DNA from: Billgrantia endophytica | Lineage (GTDB): Bacteria > Pseudomonadota > Gammaproteobacteria > Pseudomonadales > Halomonadaceae | Reading direction: 5' to 3' | Assembly: GCF_002879615.1 (NCBI RefSeq) | Contig: NZ_PNRF01000032.1 | Span: forward strand, 124,001-188,000 | Length of the DNA: 64,000 nt | In this document: in pieces, positions 47,628 to 57,564 of the stretch | How the letters are laid out: the number at the start of each line of letters is the position of its first letter | Numbering within the stretch: position 1 is the stretch's first letter | The notes under the pieces: generated by a model | Told to the model about the DNA's origin: nothing | What the model saw: the letters and a program-made list of their open reading frames with translations, nothing else | Database searches by the model: none | Position numbers and translations under genes: made by a program

Positions 47628-48713
47628 ATGTCCGGCAATACGTTCGGCAAGTTGTTTACCGTCACCACCTTCGGCGAGAGCCACGGCCCGGCCCTGGGAG
47701 CCATCGTCGATGGTTGCCCCCCGGGCCTTCCGCTTGCCGAAGCGGATCTGCAGCATGACCTGGACCGCCGTCGTCCGGGCACCTCGCGCCACACCACCCA
47801 GCGCCGTGAACCCGACCGGGTCAGGATCCTGTCCGGCGTCTTCGAAGGGGTGACCACCGGCACGTCGATAGGACTGTTGATCGAGAACACCGACCAGCGC
47901 TCCAAGGACTATTCGAACATCAAGGACCAGTTCCGCCCCGCTCACGCCGACTATACCTATCATCACAAGTACGGGGTACGCGATTACCGGGGCGGTGGGC
48001 GCTCAAGCGCCCGGGAAACCGCCATGCGGGTGGCTGCCGGTGCCATTGCCAAGCGCTACCTTGCCACCCGGGGAATCCGGGTGCGCGGTTACATGAGCCA
48101 GCTCGGTCCCATCGAGATCGCCTTCAAGAGCTGGGAGGGGGTGAACGACAACCCCTTCTTCTGCCCCGACCCTGGCAGGGTGGCCGAACTCGAGACCTAC
48201 ATGGATGAACTGCGCCGTGATCAGGATTCGGTGGGCGCGAAAATCACCGTCGTGGCGGACGGGCTACCGCCGGGCCTCGGTGAGCCGGTCTTCGACCGAC
48301 TCGATGCCGAACTGGCCCATGGGCTGATGAGCATCAATGCGGTCAAGGGAGTGGAGATCGGTGACGGCTTTGCCGCGGTGTCACAGCGTGGCAGCGAGCA
48401 TCGCGACGAGATGGCGCCGGAAGGATTCCTGTCCAACCATGCCGGCGGTGTCCTGGGCGGTATCTCCTCGGGCCAGCCGCTGATCGCTCATCTGGCGCTC
48501 AAGCCCACTTCGAGCATCACGACGCCGGGACGTTCCATCGATCGACATGGTAACCCGGTCGACGTCGTCACCAAGGGACGCCACGACCCTTGTGTCGGTA
48601 TTCGTGCCACGCCGATCGCCGAGGCGATGATGGCGCTGACGCTGATGGATCACCTGCTGCGCCATCGGGCCCAGAACATCGATGTGCGGGTGACGACACC
48701 CATACTGCGTTGA
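47628..48713 (+). CDS. aroC: Chorismate synthase
   Basis: A 361-residue FMN-dependent enzyme that converts EPSP to chorismate, the branch point of aromatic synthesis. Signatures: [37 protein letters not shown] and the C-terminal [19 protein letters not shown]. The ATG at 47628 ([10 protein letters not shown]) follows AGGAGG; an upstream in-frame ATG lies inside prmB. Confidence 0.97.
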   Translation: MSGNTFGKLFTVTTFGESHGPALGAIVDGCPPGLPLAEADLQHDLDRRRPGTSRHTTQRREPDRVRILSGVFEGVTTGTSIGLLIENTDQRSKDYSNIKDQFRPAHADYTYHHKYGVRDYRGGGRSSARETAMRVAAGAIAKRYLATRGIRVRGYMSQLGPIEIAFKSWEGVNDNPFFCPDPGRVAELETYMDELRRDQDSVGAKITVVADGLPPGLGEPVFDRLDAELAHGLMSINAVKGVEIGDGFAAVSQRGSEHRDEMAPEGFLSNHAGGVLGGISSGQPLIAHLALKPTSSITTPGRSIDRHGNPVDVVTKGRHDPCVGIRATPIAEAMMALTLMDHLLRHRAQNIDVRVTTPILR

Positions 48714-48789
48714 GTGAGGTGCCTGGACCGGCCCGTCGAGACCGACACGGGCTGCTACACTCAAAGGACAACTAGAGCCGAGTATCGCC

Positions 48790-49206
48790 ATGAAGATCAA
48801 TGTCGAGTTCGACCTGACGCCCGACGAGTTCCGTCGTTCCCTGGGCCTGCCCGATGTCGAGGCCTTCCAGCAGGACCTGCTGAACCGGATTTACAAGCAG
48901 ATGGAGTCCGGCGTGGAAGGCTACGACCCCATGAGCCTGATGCAGCCTTTCCTGCAGCAACAGGGGCTGCCGCAAGGGCTCACGCAGGGCCTTTCCCAAG
49001 GGCTTGCCAGTTTCGGCACCTATCAGCAGATGATGCTGGATATGCTGCGACAGGCGGGTAGCGGTGCAGGCAAGAGTCGTGCAGGAACGGCGGAAACGGA
49101 GAGCGGCGGCGATGGCAAGCAGAAGGGGGAAAAGGTGAAAGAGCCCCCCGGACGAGCAGCCAAGAAGACGGCGAGCGCTCGCTCTCGTTCACGGCGCAGC
49201 GAGTGA
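48790..49206 (+). CDS. DUF6489-type protein upstream of phasin
   Basis: A 138-residue protein, MKINVEFDLTPDEFRRSLGL at the start, with a helical first half and a Gln/Gly-rich stretch (QQQGLPQGLTQGLSQGLASF). The last third is basic (KKTASARSRSRRS). I place it in DUF6489 from memory of its N-terminus. It is next to the phasin and PHA synthase genes; a role at the granule surface is possible but only suggested by position. Confidence 0.7.
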   Translation: MKINVEFDLTPDEFRRSLGLPDVEAFQQDLLNRIYKQMESGVEGYDPMSLMQPFLQQQGLPQGLTQGLSQGLASFGTYQQMMLDMLRQAGSGAGKSRAGTAETESGGDGKQKGEKVKEPPGRAAKKTASARSRSRRSE

Positions 49207-49367
49207 GCCCTGCGCCCGGTGCTGATGTTGGTCCTTGTGGTCGACATTGTGTTGCAACAGGGCTCATGGCAGACTACGCTTTGTGCAGTGCAGCATGATG
49301 CCATGCGGCTTGCTTGAGGTGCGAAACTGCGCCCCGCATGTTTCCCGGCCCACAGGAGGTTACCACC

Positions 49368-49814
49368 ATGCAGGACAAGATGATCGACAACTTCAATCAG
49401 CAGACACGCCGCTTCTTCGAGCCCATGCGCAAGCTGAACTCACTGATGCTCGGCAACATGGAAAAGATGACCGAATATCAGCTCGAGGCCATGAAACGCT
49501 ACAGCCAGATGGGTACCGAGCGCATGCGCAGTGCGTCTGAAATCAGCGATGCCGAGGGCCTCCAGCAGTTTGGCGCCGAGCAAGCCGAAATGATGAACGA
49601 GCTCTCCAAGCAGATGATGGAAGATGCCAAGGTGCTCGGCGAGATGAGCCAGGAATTCAAGACCGAGCTGGAAACGCTCTTCAGCGAGGCTAGCCAGCAA
49701 CTGGCCGAGCAGGCCCGCGAGGCCGGTGCAAGTGCCAAGCAGGCCAAGGCGGACGCCCCGGCCAAGGCGGACGCCCCGGCCAAGGCCGCGAGCCAGTCCT
49801 CTCGCAAGAGCTGA
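49368..49814 (+). CDS. phaP: Phasin, PHA granule-associated protein
   Basis: A 148-residue phasin of the Phasin_2 type: amphipathic helices with FFEPMRKLNSLMLGNMEKM and TEYQLEAMKRYSQMG. Phasins coat polyhydroxyalkanoate granules and control their number and size. The C-terminal tail is an Ala/Lys/Pro repeat, PAKADAPAKA, made by a tandem 18-bp repeat. The ATG at 49368 follows AGGAGGT. phaC lies 153 bp downstream on the same strand. Confidence 0.92.
   Translation: MQDKMIDNFNQQTRRFFEPMRKLNSLMLGNMEKMTEYQLEAMKRYSQMGTERMRSASEISDAEGLQQFGAEQAEMMNELSKQMMEDAKVLGEMSQEFKTELETLFSEASQQLAEQAREAGASAKQAKADAPAKADAPAKAASQSSRKS
49743..49778 (+). repeat. Two tandem 18-bp units in the phasin tail
   Basis: GCCAAGGCGGACGCCCCG occurs at 49743-49760 and again at 49761-49778 without a mismatch. 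It encodes AKADAP twice. Being in frame, changes in copy number would lengthen or shorten the tail without a frameshift. Confidence 0.9.
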
Positions 49815-49882
49815 GGGTCGAAAGCGAAAGGTGCCGGAACGGAAAGTGTCATTGCGCTGTTCGGGGTAGCCCGGGCAGTGCT

Positions 49883-49926
49883 ACCTGCCTCCACAGGGCC
49901 CGGCAACGGGCCCTGTGGAGGCAGGT
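49883..49926 (+). terminator. Perfect 20-bp hairpin between phaP and phaC
   Basis: Bases 49883-49902 pair without mismatch with 49907-49926, closing a GCAA loop of the GNRA type. There is no T run after it. It may stop part of the transcripts from phaP, stabilise the phasin mRNA 3' end, or be a processing site, giving more phasin than synthase. Confidence 0.65.
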
Positions 49927-49967
49927 TCGTTGCAGTCACGCAGAGAGTCGATGATCAGGAGAGGGCT

Positions 49968-51806
49968 ATGCAGCCAGGGTTGGAAGGTCCGTCTCAGGCC
50001 GAGTGGGAAGAGTGGAACGCACAGTTGCAGGAAGTGGGGCAGCAATACCAGGCCTTGTTGCAGGACCTGCTGGAAAAGATGGCGCCCGATGCGGCGGCCG
50101 ATACCATCCATACCGATATGCGGGAAGCTTTTCAGGCCGGTGCCGAGTCGCTGATGCGCAACCCGCAGCTCCTGTGGCAGACCAAGGCTTGCCTGTTGCA
50201 GGATCAATGGCGGCTTTGGCAGAACGGCTGGCGAGCCGTTTCGGGTGAAGCGGTAGAGCCGCTGGTAGTGCCGATGCCTGGCGACCGGCGTTTCCAGGAC
50301 GAGGCCTGGACCCAGGATCCCTGTTACCAGGCCATCCTGCAACAATACCTGCTGTTTTCCCGTACGGTCGAGGGGCTGATCGAGCAACTGGAGGGGTTGC
50401 CGGAACAGCAGAAGCGCAACCTTGCCTTCTATGCCCGTCAATTGGTCAACGCCATGGCGCCGACCAACTTCATTACCACCAACCCGGAGGTGATGCGCCG
50501 TATCCAGGAAACCCGCGGACAGAACCTCGTGGATGGCCTGACGCAACTGCGCAAGGACCTGGCCAATTCCTCCGATGGCCTGAATGTGACCATGACCGAT
50601 CGCAGTGCCTTCGAGATCGGTCGCAACGTTGCCGTGACGCCGGGCCATGTGGTCTTCGAAAACGAGTTGATTCAGCTGATTCAGTACACGCCCACGACGG
50701 ATACGGTATTCAAGACCCCGCTGCTCGTGGTGCCGCCCTGGATCAACAAGTACTACATTCTCGACCTGCGGCAGGACAACTCACTGGTCAAGTGGCTGGT
50801 CGACCAGGGTCATACCGTCTTCCTCATTTCCTGGCGCAACCCTGGTCCCGAACAACGCGACCTGACCTGGGCCGATTACATGCAGATGGGGCCGATCACG
50901 GCGATGGAAGCCATTGGGCAGGCCTGTGGCGAGAAATCGGTCAACCTGTTCAGCTATTGTGTCGGCGGTACTCTGGCAGCATCCACCGTGGCCTATCTCA
51001 CCAGTACTCGTCGTGGCCGCAAGGTCAAGTCGGTCACCTACATGGCCACGCTGCAGGATTTCCGTGACCCGGGAGAACTCGGCGTGCTGCTCAGCGAGCC
51101 GATACTGGCCGGCATCGAGGCGCGGCTCGAACAGAATGGTTACCTGGATGGGCGCTCCATGGCCTATACCTTCAACCTGTTGCGCGAGAATGACCTTTTC
51201 TGGTCCTTCTATGTCAGCAACTACCTGAAGGGCGACAATCCGGCACCTTTCGATCTGCTCTACTGGAACACCGACGGCACCAATCTGCCGGCGGGCACCC
51301 ACGGCTGGTATCTACGGCACATGTATCTGGAGAACCGGTTGGCGCAGCCTGGCGGCATCGAGCTGGACGGGGTCAAGATCGATCTGCGCAAGATTTCCAC
51401 GCCCAGCTATTTCGTGTCCACCCGTGATGATCATATCGCCAAGTGGAACAGCACCTACTACGGAGCCCTGTTACCCAAAGGGCCTGTGACATTCGTGCTG
51501 GGAGGCTCGGGCCATATTGCCGGTATCGTCAACCCGCCTCACAGGAACAAATACGGCTATTGGACCAACAGTGAGCTGCCGGACACCCATGAGGAGTGGT
51601 TCGAGGGTGCCGAGTTTCACGAAGGCTCCTGGTGGCCACACTGGCAGCAGTGGATGACGGAAGGGGGCTACGCCGATCCGGACAAGCGGGTTCCGGCCCG
51701 ACAGCCCGGCGAGGGGGAGCTGCCCCTGCTCGAGGAGGCTCCGGGCCGCTATGTGCGCGCGACCATCCCCGAGGTACTGGGCGAGGTGCCGTCCAGTCAG
51801 GCATGA
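49968..51806 (+). CDS. phaC: Poly(3-hydroxyalkanoate) synthase, class I
   Basis: A 612-residue synthase that polymerises hydroxyacyl-CoA at the granule surface. The nucleophile cysteine is C331 in SYCVGG. Most PhaC enzymes have G at the first position of this box; the S variant is known from Halomonas. The catalytic Asp lies in STRDDHIAKW and the His in GGSGHIAGIV. The PWINKYYILDLRQDNS and WRNPGPEQRDLTWADY regions are typical of class I. No phaE or phaR is present. The ATG at 49968 follows CAGGAGAGG. phaA and phaB are not in the window. Confidence 0.96.
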   Translation: MQPGLEGPSQAEWEEWNAQLQEVGQQYQALLQDLLEKMAPDAAADTIHTDMREAFQAGAESLMRNPQLLWQTKACLLQDQWRLWQNGWRAVSGEAVEPLVVPMPGDRRFQDEAWTQDPCYQAILQQYLLFSRTVEGLIEQLEGLPEQQKRNLAFYARQLVNAMAPTNFITTNPEVMRRIQETRGQNLVDGLTQLRKDLANSSDGLNVTMTDRSAFEIGRNVAVTPGHVVFENELIQLIQYTPTTDTVFKTPLLVVPPWINKYYILDLRQDNSLVKWLVDQGHTVFLISWRNPGPEQRDLTWADYMQMGPITAMEAIGQACGEKSVNLFSYCVGGTLAASTVAYLTSTRRGRKVKSVTYMATLQDFRDPGELGVLLSEPILAGIEARLEQNGYLDGRSMAYTFNLLRENDLFWSFYVSNYLKGDNPAPFDLLYWNTDGTNLPAGTHGWYLRHMYLENRLAQPGGIELDGVKIDLRKISTPSYFVSTRDDHIAKWNSTYYGALLPKGPVTFVLGGSGHIAGIVNPPHRNKYGYWTNSELPDTHEEWFEGAEFHEGSWWPHWQQWMTEGGYADPDKRVPARQPGEGELPLLEEAPGRYVRATIPEVLGEVPSSQA

Positions 51807-51831
51807 GCCAGCCATCGCAGGTTGGTAAAAG

Positions 51832-51860
51832 AACGGGGCCCGCCGAGTGCGGGCCCCGTT
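51832..51860. terminator. Terminator between phaC and lnt
   Basis: AACGGGGCCCGC (51832-51843) and GCGGGCCCCGTT (51849-51860), a 12-bp stem with a 5-base loop between convergent genes. Confidence 0.75.
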
Positions 51861-51882
51861 TCGTCAGGTCCTGCAAGAAGGT

Positions 51883-53367
51883 TCAGGTCCGGGTAGTCGC
51901 ATGGCCACGGCGTGGTAAGCGAAGGCCAGGTACCACGAGCAGGGCAGCCAACAGCCATGCCGGCCAGCTTCCGGTGCGGGTGAAGGGGGTCAGTCCCTGC
52001 ATGGGAACGGCTTCGCCGGTCAACGCGATCGTCTCGAACTGTGGTGCGCGAGCGATAACCCTTCCCTGGTCATCAATGATGGCGGTAACGCCGTTGCTGG
52101 TAGCCCGGACCACGTAACGGCCATTCTCCAACGCGCGCAGCCTGGCCATCTGCAGGTGCTGCAGGGGGCCGATCGATTCGCCAAACCAGGTGTCGTTGGA
52201 AACCGTCAGGATCAGCTCGGCGTCTCTGGCGCGGTTGGCCACCAGGTCGGCGTAGATGATTTCGTAGCAGATGGCGTTCCCGATGGTGGTGCCTACGGCC
52301 TGGATTGGCGGCTGATCGGAAGGCCCGCGAGTCATCGCCGGCATGGGCAAGTCGAAGAAGGCAATGGTGCCGCGCAGCCAGCGTTCCAAGGGCAGGTATT
52401 CGCCGAAGGGCACCAGGTGCGCCTTGCGGTATTCGCCTTCCGTATCGCCGATCCCGATCACGCTGTTGTAGTAAAGACCCCGCCCCTCTCGCTGCAGAAT
52501 ACCGGTAAGCAGGGCGCTGCCGGGGGCAAGATTGGACTGGGCGCGCTCCAGAATCGGTAGCGCCTCGTCCTCGAACATGGGCAGCGCGGCCTCTGGCCAT
52601 ACGATCAGGTCGATGTCGTCCGGTTGGTCGCGTGTCATCTCCAGGTAGGTATTGGCGGCGATACGCCGTCCTTCAGGTGTCCACTTGATCAACTGCGGCA
52701 GATTGCCTTGCAGCAGTGCCACTCGAAGGGGGCTGCCCGCAGGCTCGGTCCACTGGTCTGGCAGGGCCAGGGGGGCCAGCCATAGAGCCGCGATCGGTGC
52801 CGCGGCCCACCAGCGGCGGCGCAGGAACTCGATCGCCAGAGTGCCGCTCAGTACGGTGATCAGCGACAGGGCGTAGACGCCGCCAATCGGTGCCCAGGGC
52901 GCCAGCGGTGAGTCGACATGGGCACTGCCCAGCAGGAGCCAGGGAAAGCCGGTGAACAGCCAGGTGCGCAGCCACTCGCCCAGCACCCAGGCGCCGGCGA
53001 ACGTCAGGACGGCGAGTCGTGGTCCGGTCAGCAACCGGTATAGCCAGAGCGTCGCGGCGAAGAAGAGCGCCATGGCGCACACGAACAGGGTGGTCAGGAA
53101 TAACGCCAGCGGGACCCCGGTGTAGCCATAGTCGTGTATGGAGACGTAGACCCAGGAAGCCCCGGAGCCGAACAGCCCGACACCATAGATCCAGCCCTTG
53201 AGGGCGGCCTGGCCGGGCGTCAGGGCGTGGATGCCGAGATAGATCAGGCCGGCGGCTATCGGCCCCAGCCACCAGAGTTCGAAGGGGGAGGCGGTCAGCG
53301 TGGTCAGCACCCCGGCGACAAGCGCCAGGAGGTGGCCGATCGCCGGGGATGGGCGTAGCTCGGTCAT
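51883..53367 (-). CDS. lnt: Apolipoprotein N-acyltransferase Lnt
   Basis: A 494-residue inner-membrane enzyme that adds the third acyl chain to lipoproteins. About six N-terminal spans (residues 12-205) and one C-terminal span flank the periplasmic nitrilase-like domain with the catalytic triad: Glu in VWPEAALP, Lys in YRKAHLVPFGEYLP, and Cys in GNAICYEIIYADLV. It is the last gene of the miaB-phoH-ybeY-corC-lnt string. Confidence 0.95.
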   Translation of the reverse strand: MTELRPSPAIGHLLALVAGVLTTLTASPFELWWLGPIAAGLIYLGIHALTPGQAALKGWIYGVGLFGSGASWVYVSIHDYGYTGVPLALFLTTLFVCAMALFFAATLWLYRLLTGPRLAVLTFAGAWVLGEWLRTWLFTGFPWLLLGSAHVDSPLAPWAPIGGVYALSLITVLSGTLAIEFLRRRWWAAAPIAALWLAPLALPDQWTEPAGSPLRVALLQGNLPQLIKWTPEGRRIAANTYLEMTRDQPDDIDLIVWPEAALPMFEDEALPILERAQSNLAPGSALLTGILQREGRGLYYNSVIGIGDTEGEYRKAHLVPFGEYLPLERWLRGTIAFFDLPMPAMTRGPSDQPPIQAVGTTIGNAICYEIIYADLVANRARDAELILTVSNDTWFGESIGPLQHLQMARLRALENGRYVVRATSNGVTAIIDDQGRVIARAPQFETIALTGEAVPMQGLTPFTRTGSWPAWLLAALLVVPGLRLPRRGHATTRT

Positions 53368-53392
53368 GGGTCGTCCCTATCCGGGGTATCGT

Positions 53393-54268
53393 TCATTCGT
53401 TCTGGGAAAGCGACTCATCGCACGCGGCGGCTTCCAGCAGTCGGATGCGCCGGTTGTCGGCATTGAGTACGGTGAAACGCCAGCCGCCGAGTTCGGCATG
53501 CTCGCCGCGTCCGGGAAGGTGACCGAAGCGCTGCATGATCAGGCCACCCACGGTATCGAACTCATCGTCGGAAAAACGCGTGCCGAAGCGCTCGTTGAAA
53601 TCCTCGATGGGTGTCAGGGCGCGAATGGCATAGCGACCTTCGCCCAGCTCGCGGATGTCATCGTCCTCGTCGGTATCGTGTTCATCCTCGATGTCGCCGA
53701 CGATCTGCTCGAGGATATCCTCGATGGTCACGATGCCTGCCGTGCCGCCATACTCGTCGACCACCACCGCCATGTGGTTGTGAGTGTCGCGAAACTCCTT
53801 GAGCAGGCTGTTGAGTCGCTTGGACTCCGGGACGAACATGACGGGACGCAGGACATCCTCTATCCGAAAACGCTCACGCTCCTCGTCGGGACAGTTGAGC
53901 AACTGTAACAAGTCCTTGACCAGTAACAACCCCTTGACCTCATCGAGGTTCTCGCCGATCACCGGGTAGCGGGAATGACCGGTCTCGTGGATCAGCGTCA
54001 GGTACTCTTCCGGAGGCTGGTCAGCGGCAATGGCTGCGACCTGGGAGCGGGGGATCAGGACTTCGCGTACCTGCTGATCGCTGATCTGCAGAGCCCCCTC
54101 GATGATCATCATGGCGTCCTGTTCCAGCTTCAGCCGGGTGGCGGCCTGGCGCAGGAACTCCATCAGTTCATCCCGCGAACTGGGGCCGTCATTGTCACCT
54201 GAAAGGGCGCCGAGTAGTCTTTCTAGCCAGGACTTTCCGCCCTGGCCGGTCGATCGGTCTTCGCTCAT
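53393..54268 (-). CDS. corC: CorC/HlyC family CBS protein (YbeX)
   Basis: A 291-residue cytosolic protein with two CBS domains (about 65-190; [34 protein letters not shown]) and the C-terminal CorC_HlyC domain (residues 205-280). It has no membrane spans. E. coli CorC (YbeX) is linked to Co/Mg efflux and to ribosome or rRNA metabolism. The start at 54268 overlaps ybeY by four bases. Confidence 0.93.
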   Translation of the reverse strand: MSEDRSTGQGGKSWLERLLGALSGDNDGPSSRDELMEFLRQAATRLKLEQDAMMIIEGALQISDQQVREVLIPRSQVAAIAADQPPEEYLTLIHETGHSRYPVIGENLDEVKGLLLVKDLLQLLNCPDEERERFRIEDVLRPVMFVPESKRLNSLLKEFRDTHNHMAVVVDEYGGTAGIVTIEDILEQIVGDIEDEHDTDEDDDIRELGEGRYAIRALTPIEDFNERFGTRFSDDEFDTVGGLIMQRFGHLPGRGEHAELGGWRFTVLNADNRRIRLLEAAACDESLSQNE

Positions 54269-54789
54269 GGATCGAGTCTCTCGTCCTTGCTGTCGAAGTG
54301 TCGCTCGTTGTCGTGAATGTATCGGGGAGGCGCATAGGGATCCTCGATGCATAGACCGGCCAGTATGTCGCGCTCCAGCTGTTCCATCGTTTCCGCTTCG
54401 TCCTCTTCGAGATGATCGTGGCCCAGCAGGTGCAGGGTGCCATGAACAACCAGGTGTGCGTAGTGTTCTTCCAGGTTCTTGCGCTGCTCAAGGGCTTCCC
54501 GTGCGACCACCGGATGGCAGATTACCAGGTCGCCGAGTAGAGGGAGCTGGATACCGGGAGGGTTTTCGAATGGAAACGACAGCACGTTGGTGGGCCGATC
54601 CTTGCCACGGTAGTCGCGGTTCAGGGCTTGGCTCTCTTCACTGTCGACGAAGCGGATGGTGATCTCGAGCCGCGTTTCTTCGGGGTGGCGGGCCAGTACG
54701 GCTGCGACCCAGGCTTCGAGCTGGCCCTGTTCCGGTAGCGTCTTGCTCGACGAGGCTACCTGTCGGTCCACTTCCGGTGAAGGGGTCAT
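54265..54789 (-). CDS. ybeY: Endoribonuclease YbeY
   Basis: A 174-residue zinc-dependent RNase that takes part in 16S rRNA 3'-end maturation and ribosome quality control. The metal site is [11 protein letters not shown], and the family strand [10 protein letters not shown] is present. It overlaps phoH upstream and corC downstream by four bases each, so the three are coupled. Confidence 0.96.
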   Translation of the reverse strand: MTPSPEVDRQVASSSKTLPEQGQLEAWVAAVLARHPEETRLEITIRFVDSEESQALNRDYRGKDRPTNVLSFPFENPPGIQLPLLGDLVICHPVVAREALEQRKNLEEHYAHLVVHGTLHLLGHDHLEEDEAETMEQLERDILAGLCIEDPYAPPRYIHDNERHFDSKDERLDP

Positions 54790-55877
54790 GTCGCGCTGTC
54801 GCCCCTGTGGCGTTCGCGTTCCTGGCGCAATATTTCGCGCTCGCGGGTGCGTGCCTCCTGGCGGGCGCGCTCCTGAACCTCCTGGTCGGCCTCGAAGCTT
54901 TCATAGGCTTCGATGATCCGCTGCACGAGGGGGTGGCGAACCACATCCTTGGCGGCAAAGTGCGTCACACCGATGCCGGCGGCCCCCCGCAGGACTTCCA
55001 GTACCTGTATCAGGCCCGAGCTCTGGCCGCGGGGCAGGTCGACCTGGGTCACGTCGCCGGTGATCACCGCCGTGGAGCCGAAGCCGATCCGGGTCAGGAA
55101 CATCTTCATCTGCTCGCGAGTCGTGTTCTGGCTTTCGTCGAGGATGATGAAGGCATTGTTCAGCGTGCGTCCGCGCATATAGGCCAGCGGGGCGATCTCG
55201 ATCACTTGGCGCTCGATCAGCTTGCCCACCTGCTCGAAGCCGAGCATTTCATAGAGTGCGTCGTAGAGCGGGCGCAGGTAGGGATCGATCTTCTGAGCCA
55301 GGTCGCCGGGCAGGAAACCCAACTTCTCGCCGGCTTCCACGGCGGGGCGTACCAGCAGAATACGGCGCACCTCCTGCTGGTTGAGGGCCTCCACCGCCGC
55401 GGCCACGGCCAGGTAGGTCTTGCCGGTACCGGCTGGCCCGATGCCGAAATTGATGTCGTGGGTACGGATGCTCGAGACGTAACCCTGCTGGTTCTGTCCG
55501 CGCGGCTTGATCAGTACCTTCGGCGTGCGCAGCAGCACCTCTCCGTCGCTGTGCCCTTCGTCCTCTTCCAGCGCCTCGAGACCGGACTCCTGCAGGAAAA
55601 GATGCACGGTATCCGGCGATAGCTGGCTGGCTTCCGCTTCCCGATAAAGGTGCTCGAGGACATTCGCCGCGGCCTTCACCCGCGGCCCTGGCCCGGCCAA
55701 CTGGAACACGTTGCCGCGATTGCGCAGGGTGACACCGAGTCGTTCCTCGACCAGTTGCAGGTGCTCGTCTCGCTGGCCGCAGAGATTGGCCAGTCGTTGG
55801 GGGTCATTGGGCTCGAGGCTCAATGTGATGATGCGGTTCGCCTGAGAGGTTTGCTGGCTCAAGACAGGGGGATCCAT
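54786..55877 (-). CDS. ybeZ: PhoH-like ATPase (YbeZ)
   Basis: A 363-residue PhoH-family ATPase with the P-loop [11 protein letters not shown] and the Walker B region FIILDESQN, preceded by an N-terminal KH-like RNA-binding segment ([17 protein letters not shown]). The last 35 residues are highly charged and repeat Arg and Glu. YbeZ works with YbeY in rRNA processing. The gene order is conserved in gammaproteobacteria. Confidence 0.95.
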   Translation of the reverse strand: MDPPVLSQQTSQANRIITLSLEPNDPQRLANLCGQRDEHLQLVEERLGVTLRNRGNVFQLAGPGPRVKAAANVLEHLYREAEASQLSPDTVHLFLQESGLEALEEDEGHSDGEVLLRTPKVLIKPRGQNQQGYVSSIRTHDINFGIGPAGTGKTYLAVAAAVEALNQQEVRRILLVRPAVEAGEKLGFLPGDLAQKIDPYLRPLYDALYEMLGFEQVGKLIERQVIEIAPLAYMRGRTLNNAFIILDESQNTTREQMKMFLTRIGFGSTAVITGDVTQVDLPRGQSSGLIQVLEVLRGAAGIGVTHFAAKDVVRHPLVQRIIEAYESFEADQEVQERARQEARTREREILRQERERHRGDSAT

Positions 55878-55906
55878 GCGTTGCGTGTAGGTAGTGCCCA
55901 GCTTAC

Positions 55907-55928
55907 TGCCCCGGCGAAGGCCGGGGCA
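55907..55928 (-). terminator. Hairpin between miaB and phoH
   Basis: TGCCCCGGC (55907-55915) pairs with GCCGGGGCA (55920-55928) across GAAG. It lies in the 94-bp gap between miaB and phoH and has no T run, so it may only attenuate. Confidence 0.45.
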
Positions 55929-55971
55929 ATGGCAGAATGCGCCGAGGCAGAGCGTTCCGTGGCAGCGTCAA

Positions 55972-57315
55972 TCAGTGTAGCGCTGGTGAAGCCAACTCGC
56001 CGCGTAGCGAGTTGGGTAGCGCTTCCGTGATGGTCACGTCGACGAAGTGGCCGATCAGGGCCGTGGGGTTGGGCGCGCGGAAATTGACTACCCGGTTGTT
56101 CTCGGTTCTCCCGGAGAGCTGGCCCGGGTCCCTGGGCGAGAACCCGGAGATCAGGATGCGCTGGGTCGAGCCCACCATCCGGCGACTGATCTGCATCGCC
56201 TGCTGAATGATGCGATCCTGCAGGATCGCCAGGCGCTGTTTCTTGACGCTCTCCGGCGTATCGTCGTCGAGACTCGCCGCCGGTGTGCCTGGGCGAGCCG
56301 AATAGACGAAGCTGAAGGAGTGGTCGAATCCGATACGGTGAATCAAGGCCATCGTGTCCTCGAAGTCGGCCTCGGTCTCGCCGGGGAAGCCGATGATGAA
56401 GTCCGAAGAAAAGCTGATGTCCGGACGCAGCGCGCGGATGCGCTCCATCTTCTCGACGTATTCCTCCACGGTATGGCCGCGCTTCATCGCCGCGAGAATG
56501 CGGTCGGAGCCCGACTGCACCGGAAGGTGGAGGTGGCTGACCAGCTCCGGCACTTCACCGTAGGCTTCGATCAGGGTGTCGGAGAACTCAACGGGATGAG
56601 ACGTGGTGAAGCGCACCCGGTCGATACCATCCACCGCCGCCACGCAGCTGATCAGCTCGGCCAGGTCGATCTCGTCGCCCAGCAGGTTCTCGCCCCGGTA
56701 GGCATTCACGTTCTGGCCCAGCAGATTGATTTCACGTACGCCCTGGTCGGCGAGATGGATCACTTCCTCCATTACCCCCTCGAAGGGTCGCGACACCTCT
56801 TCGCCCCTGGTGTAAGGCACCACGCAGAACGTGCAGTATTTGGAGCAGCCTTCCATGACCGAAACGAAGGCAGTGGCTCCATCGGAGCTTGGGCTCGGCA
56901 GGTGATCGAACTTCTCGATCTCCGGAAACGTCACGTCGACGACCGAGATCTGGTCGTTGCGGCGGGCATCCAGCATCGAGGGTACGCGGTGCAGGGTCTG
57001 TGGGCCGAACACCATGTCCACGTGGGGGGCTCGCTTGCGCAGGGCCTCGCCTTCCTGACTGGCCACGCAGCCGCCCACGCCGATCACGAGGTCGGGCTTG
57101 GCTTCCTTGAGCTTCTTCCAGCGGCCAAGCTGGTGGAAGACTTTCTCCTGTGCCTTCTCGCGAATCGAGCAGGTGTTGAGGAGGATGACGTCGGCATCGC
57201 CTTCGTCGTCGGTCAATTCAAGCTGGTGGGATTCCCCGAGCAGGTCCGCCATGCGCGCGGAGTCGTACTCGTTCATCTGGCAGCCATGAGTCTTGATGAA
57301 GAGTTTCTTCGCCAT
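55972..57315 (-). CDS. miaB: tRNA-2-methylthio-N6-dimethylallyladenosine synthase MiaB
   Basis: A 447-residue radical SAM methylthiotransferase that adds the methylthio group to i6A37, completing ms2i6A. The N-terminal UPF0004 domain starts [17 protein letters not shown], the radical SAM cluster motif is CSKYCTFC followed by VVPYTRGEE, and a TRAM domain ends the chain (about 375-440). The start at 57315 gives the usual [14 protein letters not shown] 57330 is an alternative. Confidence 0.96.
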   Translation of the reverse strand: MAKKLFIKTHGCQMNEYDSARMADLLGESHQLELTDDEGDADVILLNTCSIREKAQEKVFHQLGRWKKLKEAKPDLVIGVGGCVASQEGEALRKRAPHVDMVFGPQTLHRVPSMLDARRNDQISVVDVTFPEIEKFDHLPSPSSDGATAFVSVMEGCSKYCTFCVVPYTRGEEVSRPFEGVMEEVIHLADQGVREINLLGQNVNAYRGENLLGDEIDLAELISCVAAVDGIDRVRFTTSHPVEFSDTLIEAYGEVPELVSHLHLPVQSGSDRILAAMKRGHTVEEYVEKMERIRALRPDISFSSDFIIGFPGETEADFEDTMALIHRIGFDHSFSFVYSARPGTPAASLDDDTPESVKKQRLAILQDRIIQQAMQISRRMVGSTQRILISGFSPRDPGQLSGRTENNRVVNFRAPNPTALIGHFVDVTITEALPNSLRGELASPALH

Positions 57316-57410
57316 AAGAATAGAGGCCATGGTCGGTTGCCCGACGTGTGCGTCACCGGTGAGTGGAGCGTCGCGGATACGGTCGCAGGGGCCGTTCTCG
57401 AAGGTCAATC

Positions 57411-57416
57411 ATTATA
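57411..57416 (-). promoter_or_regulatory. -10 box of a possible miaB promoter
   Basis: Read on the minus strand the bases are TATAAT, a full consensus -10 box, about 95 bases before the miaB ATG. The -35 region at the right distance is poor, so an activator or an alternative arrangement may be needed. Confidence 0.45.
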
Positions 57417-57564
57417 CGGAAGCACTCGCGGCGGGGCCAGCATGGTCGCCTTGCCCCCCATTGACCCGTTGCGCGACAAGCCTCGGCGTTCAGACCGAGG
57501 AAGGATAGCGTGAACAGCGTAGCTGTTCTATAGTGCTGTATATCAATACAGCCAAGGTGCGGTA

